Shown here piece by piece: positions 34,335 to 42,966 of a stretch of DNA of 64,000 bases. A model generated the notes under the pieces. The model was given only the letters and a program-made list of their open reading frames with translations. It was not told where the DNA came from and did no database searches. Numbering within the stretch: the stretch's first letter is position 1; every line of letters starts with the position of its first letter. The stretch lies in assembly GCA_965242905.1 (NCBI GenBank), contig CBDETM010000002.1, positions 2,728,001 to 2,792,000 of the forward strand, in the 5' to 3' direction. The DNA comes from Bin5 sp965242905. GTDB taxonomy: Bacteria > Chloroflexota > Anaerolineae > Caldilineales > Caldilineaceae. A program made the position numbers and the translations under genes.

Positions 34335-34426
34335 TCTCACTCCTCTCCTCGCATTTGGGCGGTCGGGCCTATTCGGCCCTCCCTTGTGCGGGGGCTCCGC
34401 CCCCGCAACGCCCCCTCTCCTACAAC
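34335..34426. repeat. CT-rich tract plus double hairpin (dispersed repeat copy)
   Basis: A short CT-rich tract (34335-34352) is followed at 34357 by the GGGCGGTCGG core with hairpins GGGCC/GGCCC and GCGGGGGC/GCCCCCGC, ending in CTCTCCTACAAC as at 3086 and 57392. The rest of 34196-34700 holds a short GCAAGGC-type stretch near 34523-34552 and no gene. Confidence 0.6.
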
Positions 34427-34675
34427 CTCGCGCCGCACCGAGTGTGTGGTCAATTCAACCTTGGCGACCCGCGGCGACCAGAACTTCCCCCCACCTCCTG
34501 GTAGATTCCGAAAATGTGCCAGCGCAAGCAAGGCAAGCAAGGCAGGCGAGGCAGTACCTTTTTATCCCCAACGTTTACCGCGATGACCATCGAGAGCCCG
34601 CTACAGAAACACTGACGGTACATTCCGCCCAGGCAGACCGCACACAGCACACACACTGAACATGGCTTAATTGTT

Positions 34676-34705
34676 ACAAACTGCCAACTGAAAACTGCTG
34701 TCAAA
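34676..34705 (-). repeat. 7-bp-period repeat at the amidohydrolase stop
   Basis: Minus-strand heptads AGTTTTC, AGTTGGC and AGTTTGT follow GACAGC and start at the TGA of the amidohydrolase gene (34701-34703). A short and more degenerate member of the family. Confidence 0.5.
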
Positions 34706-35564
34706 CCTCCAACCTGTAAAAGCCCGCCCCGTTGTCGTGCATGATCTTCTGCTGGTCCGCCGCGCTCAAGTGGCTGATGCTGTCCTGGACAATGTCAAAC
34801 CAGGTAACGTAGTCCGCGGCCATATCGACCACCGGCCAGTCGGAGCCGAAAACCACCCGGTCCGGCCCGAAACAGTCGAGCACGTGCTCGATGTACGGTC
34901 GCAGCTCATCCCGGTTCCAGTTCTCGTGGTCCGCCTCCGTCGTCACGCCGGAGAGCTTGCAGTGAATATCCGGCCGGCTGGCCAGCTCCCGCAGCTGGTC
35001 CTTCCACGGCTGCATGATGCCGTCCGCGATACCCGGTTTGCCAATGTGATCGAGCAGGAAGGAGACATCCGGGCATTGCGCAACCAGTTCAAGCACATCC
35101 CCCATCTGCGGATGGTAGATGCACAGGTCGAAACTGAAACCGTACTCCGGCAGCAGCTGCACGCCGCGCACAAAGTCCGGCGCGGTACAGAAACCAAGCG
35201 GCTCGTCCTGGATCAGGCGGCGGATGCCCTTGACCAGCGGCAATTCCGCCAGTGCCTCCAGAAGGGGCCGGGCGCCCTCACCGTCCTGCAGGGGCGCGCT
35301 CGCCACGATGCCCCGAATGCGCGGCTCCTCTTGCGCCAGCTCGGTGACCCACTCCGCCTCCCGCAGCGCGTGCGCCGGCAGACAGTCTGCCTCCTCGAAG
35401 ACGATCGCGGCCAGCTCCAGCGAGACACCTTCCCGCGCCCGTTCCAGGTCGGCCGGCAGATGGGGATGCGCGATCGCCGGCGCGCCCGCCAGCCACGGAT
35501 AATCGATCACCGAACCATCCCAGAAATGCACGTGGGTATCCACATAGCGTCGGCGCTCAGTCAT
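34701..35564 (-). CDS. Amidohydrolase 2-family, L-fuconolactonase-like
   Basis: A TIM-barrel metal hydrolase, 287 residues. The first metal motif is YVDTHVHFWDGS; then LVKGIRRLIQDEP, FLLDHIGKPGI with its conserved His, and VFGSDWPVVDM with the conserved Asp at the end of strand 8. This matches the lactonases that open L-fuconolactone or L-rhamnonolactone. Its start overlaps the mutarotase gene by eight bases, so the two are translationally coupled, and a Gfo/Idh dehydrogenase lies just above. Together they fit non-phosphorylating L-fucose or L-rhamnose oxidation. Substrate is inferred from context. Confidence 0.87.
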   Translation of the reverse strand: MTERRRYVDTHVHFWDGSVIDYPWLAGAPAIAHPHLPADLERAREGVSLELAAIVFEEADCLPAHALREAEWVTELAQEEPRIRGIVASAPLQDGEGARPLLEALAELPLVKGIRRLIQDEPLGFCTAPDFVRGVQLLPEYGFSFDLCIYHPQMGDVLELVAQCPDVSFLLDHIGKPGIADGIMQPWKDQLRELASRPDIHCKLSGVTTEADHENWNRDELRPYIEHVLDCFGPDRVVFGSDWPVVDMAADYVTWFDIVQDSISHLSAADQQKIMHDNGAGFYRLEV

Positions 35565-35880
35565 GATGGAATACCTCCTCCATCTCTGCCCAGCGCTCGC
35601 CTTCGGCCGCGCTCTCCACTGGCTCCTGGCAGGGATCGGTCAGTTTCCACCACGCCTGCGTGACCGGGTCGGCCGCCATCTTTGCCATGTCGGCCTCGTA
35701 GTCGTCCCCCACATACTCATAGTAGGCGAACAGATAGCCGTCGCGCATGAAGATCGTGTAGTTGCGCATATTACAGTCGCTGATCTTCTGCAATACTTCC
35801 GGCCAGGTGTTGGCGTGCAGATGTACGTAGGCGTCCTCCAACTCCGGCCTGACGTGAATGACCATTCCGTATCGTTTCAT
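35557..35880 (-). CDS. rhaM: L-rhamnose mutarotase family protein
   Basis: Interconverts alpha and beta anomers of a deoxyhexose so that the following enzyme gets the right form. The 107 residues match the RhaM family: RYGMVIHVRPELEDAYVHLH at the start with the conserved His, the NYTIFMRDGYLFAYYEYVG strand pair, and a terminal DPCQEP with WAEMEEVFHHD. GGGGGAG precedes the ATG. It overlaps the lactonase-like gene and lies 45 bases below the Gfo/Idh gene. Confidence 0.87.
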   Translation of the reverse strand: MKRYGMVIHVRPELEDAYVHLHANTWPEVLQKISDCNMRNYTIFMRDGYLFAYYEYVGDDYEADMAKMAADPVTQAWWKLTDPCQEPVESAAEGERWAEMEEVFHHD

Positions 35881-35925
35881 CGGGCTCCCCCTGTTGTCAT
35901 GGCCGGCAATCCCTGGCCGCCGCCT

Positions 35926-36960
35926 TTACAGCAGCGGCAGGTTCACCGTCTTCCCGCTGCGCCGGCTGCGATGGACCGCCTCGGTGAACTCCATGTATTT
36001 CACGCCCGTGGCGAAATCGGTGTGAGTGATCACTTCGTGCCCGCGGATCGCACTGATAAACTCCTCCTCCACGCGCCATCCTCCCGCCTCATGGTCCGGC
36101 ACTTCGATCTCACTCAGACCGCTGTCGCCGCGCTGTCCGCCCGTCAGGACATCGCCGCTGAAATGCAGTGTGCCTTCACTGCCGTAGATCGTCGCCGAGG
36201 GCGGATCACCGAATCCTGTCACGTTGCTCACCTGAATGTGCGCCTGCCCGCCGCCGGCCAGGTCCGCGATGATGTCGATGTGATCGGGGATGCGTACGCC
36301 CATCATGCGCCCCTCTTCATCCTGGCGCACCGGCGTGAAGGTCTTCCCCTTGGCGACCACGCTCGTGGCCTCGCCGACCCAGCGCATCATCGCCTCATAC
36401 CAGATGCCCATCGTCATCACGTTCAGCCCGCTGTAGTCCATATTGTGGCGCCAGTGCATCTCAACGTCCTTGTCGATGAAGGCGCCGCCCGCGCGAACGT
36501 CCACCACCAGCACATCCCCCAGCCAGCCGTCGCGGATCAGCCGCTGGATCGTGCGGTCCACGCGCAGGCTGAACGGCGACGGCACAATCTGCGCCACCAG
36601 GTGCGGCCGGCTGCGCAGCGCATCGTACATACAGTGGGCCTCCGACGCGTTCATCGCCATGCGCGCCTCGCACATCACGTGCTTATCCGCCTCCAGCGCG
36701 GCCACCGTGAGGAGACGGTGCATGTACGGCCACGTGCCGATCACTACGGCGTCCACGTCCTCGGCTTGCACGACATCCTGCCAGTTCGTGCACACCCGCT
36801 CGATGCCGAACCGCTCCGCGACCCGTTCCCCCGACTCTTGGCTGCGATTGCAGACCGAGACGATCTCAACGCCTTCGATCGCCTGTAGGCCCGGAATATG
36901 CCGGTCACGCGTGTTGGCGCCTGCGCCGACAACGCCGACGCGGATAGTATCCTGAGTCAT
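35926..36960 (-). CDS. Gfo/Idh/MocA-family oxidoreductase, EKP motif altered
   Basis: A 344-residue NAD(P)-dependent dehydrogenase, first gene of the three-gene deoxyhexose operon. The Rossmann motif is VGVVGAGANTRDRHIPG. Where most family members have EKP, this one reads HVMCEARMAMNASEAH, so the usual Lys is missing; members with CEARMAM are known to me as a recurring subgroup, so this need not mean loss of activity. The C-terminal domain carries HWRHNMDYSGLNVMTMGIWYE. AGGAGG lies four bases before the ATG. It probably oxidises the sugar whose lactone is opened downstream. Confidence 0.85.
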   Translation of the reverse strand: MTQDTIRVGVVGAGANTRDRHIPGLQAIEGVEIVSVCNRSQESGERVAERFGIERVCTNWQDVVQAEDVDAVVIGTWPYMHRLLTVAALEADKHVMCEARMAMNASEAHCMYDALRSRPHLVAQIVPSPFSLRVDRTIQRLIRDGWLGDVLVVDVRAGGAFIDKDVEMHWRHNMDYSGLNVMTMGIWYEAMMRWVGEATSVVAKGKTFTPVRQDEEGRMMGVRIPDHIDIIADLAGGGQAHIQVSNVTGFGDPPSATIYGSEGTLHFSGDVLTGGQRGDSGLSEIEVPDHEAGGWRVEEEFISAIRGHEVITHTDFATGVKYMEFTEAVHRSRRSGKTVNLPLL

Positions 36961-37556
36961 TCCTTCCTCCTGAATTGGGGTGTTGTGGCTAATCTATGGG
37001 AGTGAAACCGTGCTTATCAATGAAGTACGATCATTCATCATCGGCTGTGTTCGCATACGCCTCAGCCAGATAGTGCTCGTGATTGACCGAAAGATCGTCG
37101 ACCCCGCTGGAGAACGCCCCAACAATCGAGAGGGCGCGTCGCCTCCGCTCCTCTCGATCGACACTGTCCGAACTGCAGTTCAACTGATCAGCTTGACAGG
37201 GATCTTTTGCTACATCTCGTAGATGGGGAGGCTGTCCGTTTACCCGTTTCATTCCTGGGCTGTGACCATTTTTCTGCTATCTGAAGCTCTGACTGAACAA
37301 TTGCTTACAAGCAAGCGCAACCATGCGCATTCTATCATAAGTGCGGCGAACATACACGACATTGGCAAGAAGCACAGCAGTCGCTCGATCGTCCCAAAAC
37401 ATGGAAAACGCGCGCATTCGTCTACCAAATGCGCGCGTTCAACTCTCGCTTTCTGAAGGATGAACTGGAGAATGGGAGTCAGTGATTCGAACAAGCGATG
37501 AGGTACAGATGCTTCAACCGCAGCAGGCTTGGTAGAGCGCTTACATGACCTGACGC
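36961..37556. other. Intergenic region without a supported gene
   Basis: Between the deoxyhexose operon and the end of the sugar ABC operon. Apart from the terminator hairpin at 37407-37439 I see no gene. Short tRNA-like strings occur near 37485 and 37530 but on opposite strands. Confidence 0.5.
37407..37439 (-). terminator. Terminator of the sugar ABC operon
   Basis: AACGCGCGCATT (37407-37418) pairs perfectly with AATGCGCGCGTT (37428-37439), a 12-bp stem with a nine-base loop. On the minus strand it is followed by TTCCATGTTTTG. It lies 118 bases past the last permease gene. Confidence 0.6.
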
Positions 37557-38456
37557 CTACTTCACCGCCCCCGCCGTCAATCCCTGAACAAACCTGCGTT
37601 GGAAGACGAGATAGACGATGACAATCGGCACCATGACAATGGCGGCCCCCGCCATCGTCAATGGATAGTTCTGCGTATACCTGCTTCGAAAGAACATCAG
37701 CCCAAGAACGAGTGGCCGGATCTCTTCCTTCTGCATATAGATGAGGGGCAGAAGAAAGGCGTTCCAGGCGCCCATGAACTGCAGGACGACCAGAGCGGAG
37801 ACTGCCGGCCCGGCCAGAGGCAGCATCACCCTCCAGTAGACACTGAACTCGTTACAGCCATCGATCTCTGCCGCGTCGCCCAGCTCCTGCGGAAGTCCGG
37901 AAAAATAGGCCCGCATGAAAAAGATGCTGAAGGGCATTCCTAGAGCGATACTGGGGACGATCATTGCCCAGTAAGTTCCCAGGAACCTGATATCCTTAAG
38001 GATATAAAACAGCGGAATCATAATTGACTGGAACGGAACCATCAGCCCAAGCAGAAACAGGACGAAGACGAAGTTCGAGCCGTGGAACCTGAGACGCGCC
38101 AATCCATAACCTGCTAGGCTCGCCAACAGGATTACGAAAGTGACGATCGGAATTGAAACAATGACGCTGTTCTTGAAGTACTTTCCAAAGCGGCCGACAG
38201 TCCAGGCTTCGATGTAGTTGTCCCATCGGATTTCAGTAGGAAAGCCCAGTGGATTGGCAGCGATCTGCCCCGTCGTTTTCAGAGATGACGCTATTACCCA
38301 GAACAGTGGTGTAATGCAGACCAGTGTGAAAAAAATGAGAATGGCATAGCGAAGCAATGAACCGATATAGCGAAGAAGCCTATCGCGAACTGCGCTTTGC
38401 CTTGGTCCCCGCGCACCCATTCGGGACCATTCCTGGACGGCGCTGGTATTCTGCAT
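37557..38456 (-). CDS. Carbohydrate ABC transporter permease (MalG-type)
   Basis: Inner-membrane subunit of a CUT1-type sugar importer, 299 residues, about six membrane segments. The EAA loop that contacts the ATPase reads PQELGDAAEIDGCNEFSVYWRVMLPLAGP. The N-terminal segment ILIFFTLVCITPLFWVIASSLKT is typical of MalG. The start lies one base after the stop of the partner permease. No ATPase gene is in the cluster, so a shared MsmX/MalK-type ATPase elsewhere is expected. Sugar not determinable. Confidence 0.92.
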   Translation of the reverse strand: MQNTSAVQEWSRMGARGPRQSAVRDRLLRYIGSLLRYAILIFFTLVCITPLFWVIASSLKTTGQIAANPLGFPTEIRWDNYIEAWTVGRFGKYFKNSVIVSIPIVTFVILLASLAGYGLARLRFHGSNFVFVLFLLGLMVPFQSIMIPLFYILKDIRFLGTYWAMIVPSIALGMPFSIFFMRAYFSGLPQELGDAAEIDGCNEFSVYWRVMLPLAGPAVSALVVLQFMGAWNAFLLPLIYMQKEEIRPLVLGLMFFRSRYTQNYPLTMAGAAIVMVPIVIVYLVFQRRFVQGLTAGAVK

Positions 38457-38457
38457 T

Positions 38458-39372
38458 TTACTGTTCCTGCCGTTCGCGCAATCGGATAAAAATGTAGGAC
38501 GTCACCAGTGACAGAAGCGTCATGACCATCGATAAAGCGGCCCCGTACCCCACCTGGCTCTCCTGAAAAGCCTTGCGGTAGGTGTACGTAGCGATTACCT
38601 GTGTCGCCGTGCCTGGTCCGCCTTGCGTCATCACGAAGACAATGCCAAAGACGTTGAATCCTCCGATGAGTGTAAATGCGGTGATCATTGTGAGCACGTG
38701 GCTCAACTGCGGCACGATCACATGGATGAAGCGCTGCCAGCCGTTAGCGCCATCGATCGTAGCTGCCTCCACCAACGAAATATCCACATTCTGAAGTCCC
38801 GCCATGATAATGACGAAACAGAAGCCGTAGTAAGACCAGACAGCTGTCATCAGGAGGGCAAGCAGCGCCGTCTGGGGGTCGCCTAGCCATCCGCGCGCCA
38901 GATGGTCCAGCCCGATACCGCGCAAGATCTGGTTCACTGCGCCGAAGAGCGGATGGTATATCCAGTTCCAAATGATGGCAATAACAACCTCTGAGAGAAC
39001 GACCGGAAGGAAATAGATTGTCCGAAAAAGGACCCGGCCTAGCGCGCCAGTCCAAATCAGGACGCCAAGCAGCAATCCTATTGCGATAGGCGAAACCGTG
39101 CCTATAATCACCCAGATGAGGTTGTGACCCAGTGCCTGCCACAGCAGTGAGTCTCCGGCTAACTTGATGTAGTTTCCCAAGCCCACAAACTGCTTGACCG
39201 GATCGGCGCCGTTCCAGTCGGTAAGGCTATAGTAGATTGAATAAAAGAACGGTTGAATAAAGAAGAATGCGTAAATGAGGAGCGCCGGGACAACAAATGC
39301 CCATCCGGCAAGCGCTTTCCGCTTAGCGCGTGGCGAGAGTTGCCCCCGGCGTACTGGTGCAGCAGTTGTCAT
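38458..39372 (-). CDS. Carbohydrate ABC transporter permease (MalF-type)
   Basis: The second permease of the importer, 304 residues with six membrane segments. The first segment is WAFVVPALLIYAFFFIQPFFYSIYYSLTDWN, typical of this family. The EAA loop reads DISLVEAATIDGANGWQRFIHVIVPQL. It follows the binding-protein gene by about 190 bases that include a strong hairpin, and precedes the MalG-type gene by one base. Confidence 0.92.
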   Translation of the reverse strand: MTTAAPVRRGQLSPRAKRKALAGWAFVVPALLIYAFFFIQPFFYSIYYSLTDWNGADPVKQFVGLGNYIKLAGDSLLWQALGHNLIWVIIGTVSPIAIGLLLGVLIWTGALGRVLFRTIYFLPVVLSEVVIAIIWNWIYHPLFGAVNQILRGIGLDHLARGWLGDPQTALLALLMTAVWSYYGFCFVIIMAGLQNVDISLVEAATIDGANGWQRFIHVIVPQLSHVLTMITAFTLIGGFNVFGIVFVMTQGGPGTATQVIATYTYRKAFQESQVGYGAALSMVMTLLSLVTSYIFIRLRERQEQ

Positions 39373-39510
39373 TTCACTCGATCCTGTCCGCCCGGCCAGG
39401 GAAGCAGTACCTGCCCTTTCTACATGCGGTCAGGCAATCGTCCTGCAACGCCGTGGACCGTTTCATGTTCGAATCCATTGAACTGTCGCAAGCGTAAGGC
39501 GTGTTGGCAG

Positions 39511-39547
39511 GAATGCGGCCAACCCCACCAGCCAGATGGCCGCATTC
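39511..39547 (-). other. Hairpin between binding-protein and permease genes
   Basis: GAATGCGGCCA (39511-39521) pairs perfectly with TGGCCGCATTC (39537-39547). Such hairpins in sugar importer operons commonly protect or partly terminate the message after the binding-protein gene, giving more binding protein than permease. There is no U-run, so an mRNA-stabilising role is more likely than termination. Confidence 0.5.
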
Positions 39548-39564
39548 CCGTAGAGTCTCCTTCC

Positions 39565-40908
39565 TCAAGGAGTGATGTCCATCACCGTGCCCCTCTCGAT
39601 GGCCTCTTGCATGGCGGCTTCCAGGTCGTCGGCCTGTTCTTGGGCCGTCTTTACCTTGCCAATCACTTCCTGGAAACCGTCGAACATCATCGTATTGTAG
39701 TTGTCGGGCGTCAATACATCGATGTTGAAGCCCATACTCTCGGCGTTCTGCTGGATTTCGATGATGGTGAATCGCAGCAGATCCGAGATACTGTAATCGT
39801 CTGCATTCAAGCGGACAGGCGGGATCATGGCCATACCTTCCAACCAGTCCCCAATTGTTTCATCCGAAAACAGGAAGTTCAGGTAAGCAAATGCCCCCTC
39901 AGGCGACTGAGCGTCCCGTCCTACGAAGTAACCGGAACCAAGACCGGCCGGCGGTGCGATTACCCTCTCGCGGATCGACGGATAGAAGAAGAAGCCGACC
40001 GGATCCGTTATGTTGTCCGGATTGGTGTAGCCATCGATCATCCACGATCCTGTCAAGCGCATGGCAGCCTGCCCGCTGTAGAAGAGCAGATTGGAATCGT
40101 CATAGGTTACCGCGTTGATATCTGTGTTGTAGTATCCTGCATCAACCATGTCCACAAAAGGGATTTGGATCGATTCCACGAAATCCGGTTCATTCCATGC
40201 CAGTTCGCCGGATATCGCTGCAGCCAGATTATCCTTGCCGGCGATATTGCCGCTGAAGACACTGAACGTATGACCGGCGGGCCATTTGTTTTGGTTGCCC
40301 CACGCCATTGGAATGATGTCTTGCGCTTTAAGCGCCTCGCAGACCGCCAGGAAGTCGTCGTGCGTGTCAGGCGCCGCCAACCCCTGTTCGTCAAAGATCC
40401 GTTCGTTATAGAACGTTCCTACTATCTCCAACTCATTGCCGATTCCGTAGGTTACGCCGTCAAAACTGGCGCGCTCGCGGGCTATCGGCAGGATGCGCTC
40501 ATTCCAGGCGTACTGCTCATACGCGTCGTCCAGCGGCAAAAGCAGCCCGGCGCGTGCCAGCACGCCGGCAAAGCCTGGCCCGGTATCATAGTACATCACA
40601 TCCGGTCCGGCGCCCGCGTCAAGCGATGTCTTGAGAATATCGCGCATGTTGGTCTGCGCTTCACGCGTGACATGGTACTCAGGATGTGCCTCATTGAACT
40701 TGACAACGATCTCATTGACACCCACGGAATCTTCACCGAACTGGTCCCACACGAGAATCTGTTCTTTCTCAACGGCCGGTTCGCCCGCAGTGTCGTCAGT
40801 GCCGGTATCGGCCCCGGGAGTCACGCAGGCTACAGCAAGTATGCTGGCAGATAGTCCACCGGAGAAGCGCAAAAAGTCACGGCGAGTATGACGCAAAGAG
40901 GTTGACAT
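39565..40908 (-). CDS. Sugar ABC transporter substrate-binding lipoprotein (Tat type)
   Basis: The extracellular binding protein of a CUT1-type importer, 447 residues from ATG 40908, which follows AAAGGAG; a longer frame upstream has no such site. The leader carries a twin-arginine motif (TRRDFLRFSGG) and a lipobox (ILAVAC), so it is exported folded and lipid anchored. The mature part has the extracellular solute-binding protein family 1 pattern: ILVWDQFGEDSVGVNEIVVKF, HVTREAQTNMRDILKTSLDAG and GPDVMYYDTGPGF. The sugar is unknown. A near-consensus promoter lies about 310 bases upstream. Confidence 0.93.
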   Translation of the reverse strand: MSTSLRHTRRDFLRFSGGLSASILAVACVTPGADTGTDDTAGEPAVEKEQILVWDQFGEDSVGVNEIVVKFNEAHPEYHVTREAQTNMRDILKTSLDAGAGPDVMYYDTGPGFAGVLARAGLLLPLDDAYEQYAWNERILPIARERASFDGVTYGIGNELEIVGTFYNERIFDEQGLAAPDTHDDFLAVCEALKAQDIIPMAWGNQNKWPAGHTFSVFSGNIAGKDNLAAAISGELAWNEPDFVESIQIPFVDMVDAGYYNTDINAVTYDDSNLLFYSGQAAMRLTGSWMIDGYTNPDNITDPVGFFFYPSIRERVIAPPAGLGSGYFVGRDAQSPEGAFAYLNFLFSDETIGDWLEGMAMIPPVRLNADDYSISDLLRFTIIEIQQNAESMGFNIDVLTPDNYNTMMFDGFQEVIGKVKTAQEQADDLEAAMQEAIERGTVMDITP

Positions 40909-41218
40909 ACGGGTATTCTCCTTTCTTCTCAGAAGTGTAGACGGCCGACAGACGCATTCAAGGCGGTTTGGCCCGAGACGGCTACCGCATGACACGAACA
41001 AATGACGTAGGCCTGGCTGTAGAGCCACTTGGAATTGAGTCACCCAATTGGCGTGAGAAAGAGGGCGTTTGACCGATCACGATGACCCCGAAATGCTGGG
41101 CCGCTTCAGAGCTCGGATTCGCTTACGCTGACAGGCCAACGAACCTAAATTCAAGATACGTGATGGAAAATACTGCCTGGACTCGACTCTCTGATGGCCT
41201 GCGATGGGCTTGGCAAGG

Positions 41219-41247
41219 ATTATATCATTTAGTGAACGCAATATCAA
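41219..41247 (-). promoter_or_regulatory. Near-consensus promoter for the sugar ABC operon
   Basis: On the minus strand TTGATA (41247-41242) and a perfect TATAAT (41224-41219) are exactly 17 bases apart. The leader to the binding-protein gene would be about 300 nt. No clear operator palindrome is seen. The rest of 40909-41555 has no supportable gene; a stretch at 41300-41420 has a broken protein-like look but I cannot assign it. Confidence 0.6.
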
Positions 41248-41482
41248 CGGGGATTTTTTGGGGTCAATTCCCAAGGACCGTGCACCAGTCGTAGCCGTTC
41301 CATGATATGGAGTAATACATCGGCAGACTTGGCGAAGCGGAGGGCAAAGGAAGCGCTGCATGAGTGCCCAGGTGATGGTCCAAGGGTCTTGTGTTTCATG
41401 CAAGGCACAGACGTGGAAGAAGGTGCAGCATCACCGAGAAGAAGCCGACGCGGTATATGCGTTGCGCGCGGCCCGCCGATGG

Positions 41483-41511
41483 TAGACCGGATCACGAGTT
41501 GCTGGTATGAT
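41483..41511 (+). promoter_or_regulatory. Extended -10 promoter for the aminotransferase gene
   Basis: TAGACC (41483-41488), 17 bases, then TATGAT (41506-41511) preceded by TGg, an extended -10. The leader would be about 40 nt. Confidence 0.5.
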
Positions 41512-41555
41512 CCCACCATATACCACACCACGCCACCGAAAAAGCGAGAGAAAAA

Positions 41556-42917
41556 ATGACCGTTGCCCCTTCCATCTCAGAACTCGACGTCCGCGCCCTC
41601 TGGCATCCCCTCACCCAGCACAAACCGCTCGCCGACACACCGCCTACACTCATCGTACGTGGCGAAGGCTGCTACCTTGAAGATGACCAGGGCCGCCGCT
41701 ACCTCGACGCCATGGCCGGCCTCTGGTGCGTGAACATCGGCTACGGGCGCAGCGAACTGGCCGAAACCGCCGCCGCGCAGATGACCGAGCTCCCCTATCT
41801 CGCGCCCACCATGACCCACGCGCCCGGCGCGCAGCTGGCCGACAAAATACTGGACCTCCTCGGCTGGTCCGGCCGCGTCTACTTCTCCTCCAGCGGCTCC
41901 GAAGGCAACGAGGTCGCCTTCAAGGTCGCCCGACAGTACCACCTGCAGTCCGGCAAACCGGGCGGCGCCACCCGCTACAAGATCATCTCCCGCCACCGCG
42001 CCTACCACGGCAACACGCTCGGCGCCATGAGCGCCACCGGTCAGGCCGAACGCAAGATCGGCTATGGGCCGATGGCGCCCGGCTTCATCCACGTCCCGCC
42101 TCCCTATCCCTACCGCGCCCATCCCAAACTCACCCCGGCCGAGCACGGCATTGCCTGCGCGCAGGCGATCGAGGAAACGATCATCTACGAGGGGCCCGAG
42201 ACCGTCGCCGCGGTCCTGATGGAGCCGATCATCTCCGGCGGCGGCGTCCTCGTCCCGCCGGACGAGTACCTGCCGCGCGTGCGCGAAATCTGTGACGAGT
42301 ACGGCGTGCTGCTCATCTTCGACGAGGTCGTCTCCGGCTACGGCCGCACCGGCAAAATGTTCGGCCACGACCACTGGGACGTAAAGCCCGACATCATCAC
42401 CATGGCAAAGGGGCTTTCGAGCGGCTACATGCCCCTCGCTGCGACCGCCGTGCAGGAATATATCTTCGATGTCTTCATGGGCGAGGCCGGCGACCTGACC
42501 CACTTCCGCCACATCAACACCTTTGGCGGCCATCCGGTCAGCACCGCGGTCGGACTGCACAATCTGCAAATTGTCGAGGAAGAAGGTCTGGTGGAGAAAG
42601 CCCGCAGCATGGGGGACTACGCGCTGGCCCAACTGCAAAATCTGGCGTCGCACCCGTGGGTGGGCGAAGCCCGCGGCCGCGGGCTGCTCCTGGGCGTCGA
42701 ATTGGTGGCCGACAAGGGTACCAAACATCCCCTCGACGACGCCGAAGTGCTGGCGATCCTGGGCCGCTGCAAACAGGCCGGCGTCATTCTCGGACGCAAC
42801 GGCAACACCGTTCCCGGCCTGGGCAACATCCTCATCATGGCCCCGCCGCTCGTCGCGACCGAAGCCGAAATCGATCTCCTCATCGAGGCGCTGGTTTACG
42901 CTCTGGGAGAAAAGTGA
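41556..42917 (+). CDS. Class III PLP-dependent aminotransferase (omega-amino acid:pyruvate type)
   Basis: Moves an amino group from an omega-amino acid or amine to pyruvate or a similar acceptor. The 453-residue protein shows the class III pattern: WHPLTQHKPLAD at the start, YLDAMAGLWCVNIGYGR, VYFSSSGSEGNEVAFKVARQY (PLP phosphate site), SRHRAYHGNTLGAMSATG, LLIFDEVVSGYGRTGKMFG (Asp bound to the PLP nitrogen), and the PLP lysine in IITMAKGLSSGYMPL. Beta-alanine, taurine or 4-aminobutyrate are candidate donors; the sequence does not decide between them. It is the only plus-strand gene in this stretch and has its own promoter. Confidence 0.92.
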   Translation: MTVAPSISELDVRALWHPLTQHKPLADTPPTLIVRGEGCYLEDDQGRRYLDAMAGLWCVNIGYGRSELAETAAAQMTELPYLAPTMTHAPGAQLADKILDLLGWSGRVYFSSSGSEGNEVAFKVARQYHLQSGKPGGATRYKIISRHRAYHGNTLGAMSATGQAERKIGYGPMAPGFIHVPPPYPYRAHPKLTPAEHGIACAQAIEETIIYEGPETVAAVLMEPIISGGGVLVPPDEYLPRVREICDEYGVLLIFDEVVSGYGRTGKMFGHDHWDVKPDIITMAKGLSSGYMPLAATAVQEYIFDVFMGEAGDLTHFRHINTFGGHPVSTAVGLHNLQIVEEEGLVEKARSMGDYALAQLQNLASHPWVGEARGRGLLLGVELVADKGTKHPLDDAEVLAILGRCKQAGVILGRNGNTVPGLGNILIMAPPLVATEAEIDLLIEALVYALGEK

Positions 42918-42966
42918 CGCCGGCAGCCGCTGCATCCCTTGGCCGCCGGCCTCTCATAACAGAATA

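Noticed and set aside
34523..34552. Short GCAAGGC-like tandem stretch
   Set aside because: Only about three imperfect units without spacers of CRISPR type; simple slippage sequence.
37480..37545. tRNA-like strings (GATTCGAAC and TTGGTAGAGCGC)
   Set aside because: The T-arm-like string reads as a tRNA only on the minus strand and the D-arm-like string only on the plus strand; no acceptor stem or cloverleaf can be formed.
39253..40854. A 533-codon plus-strand frame opposite the sugar-binding protein and permease genes
   Set aside because: It spans two conserved minus-strand genes and the hairpin between them, and has no domain.
41077..41531. Minus-strand frames upstream of the sugar ABC operon that look protein-like
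   Set aside because: They overlap the near-consensus promoter, lack ribosome sites and match no family I recognise.
41577..42935. A 452-codon open frame on the minus strand opposite the aminotransferase gene
   Set aside because: It mirrors the aminotransferase almost base for base, has no recognisable domain, and arises from GC-rich third positions.
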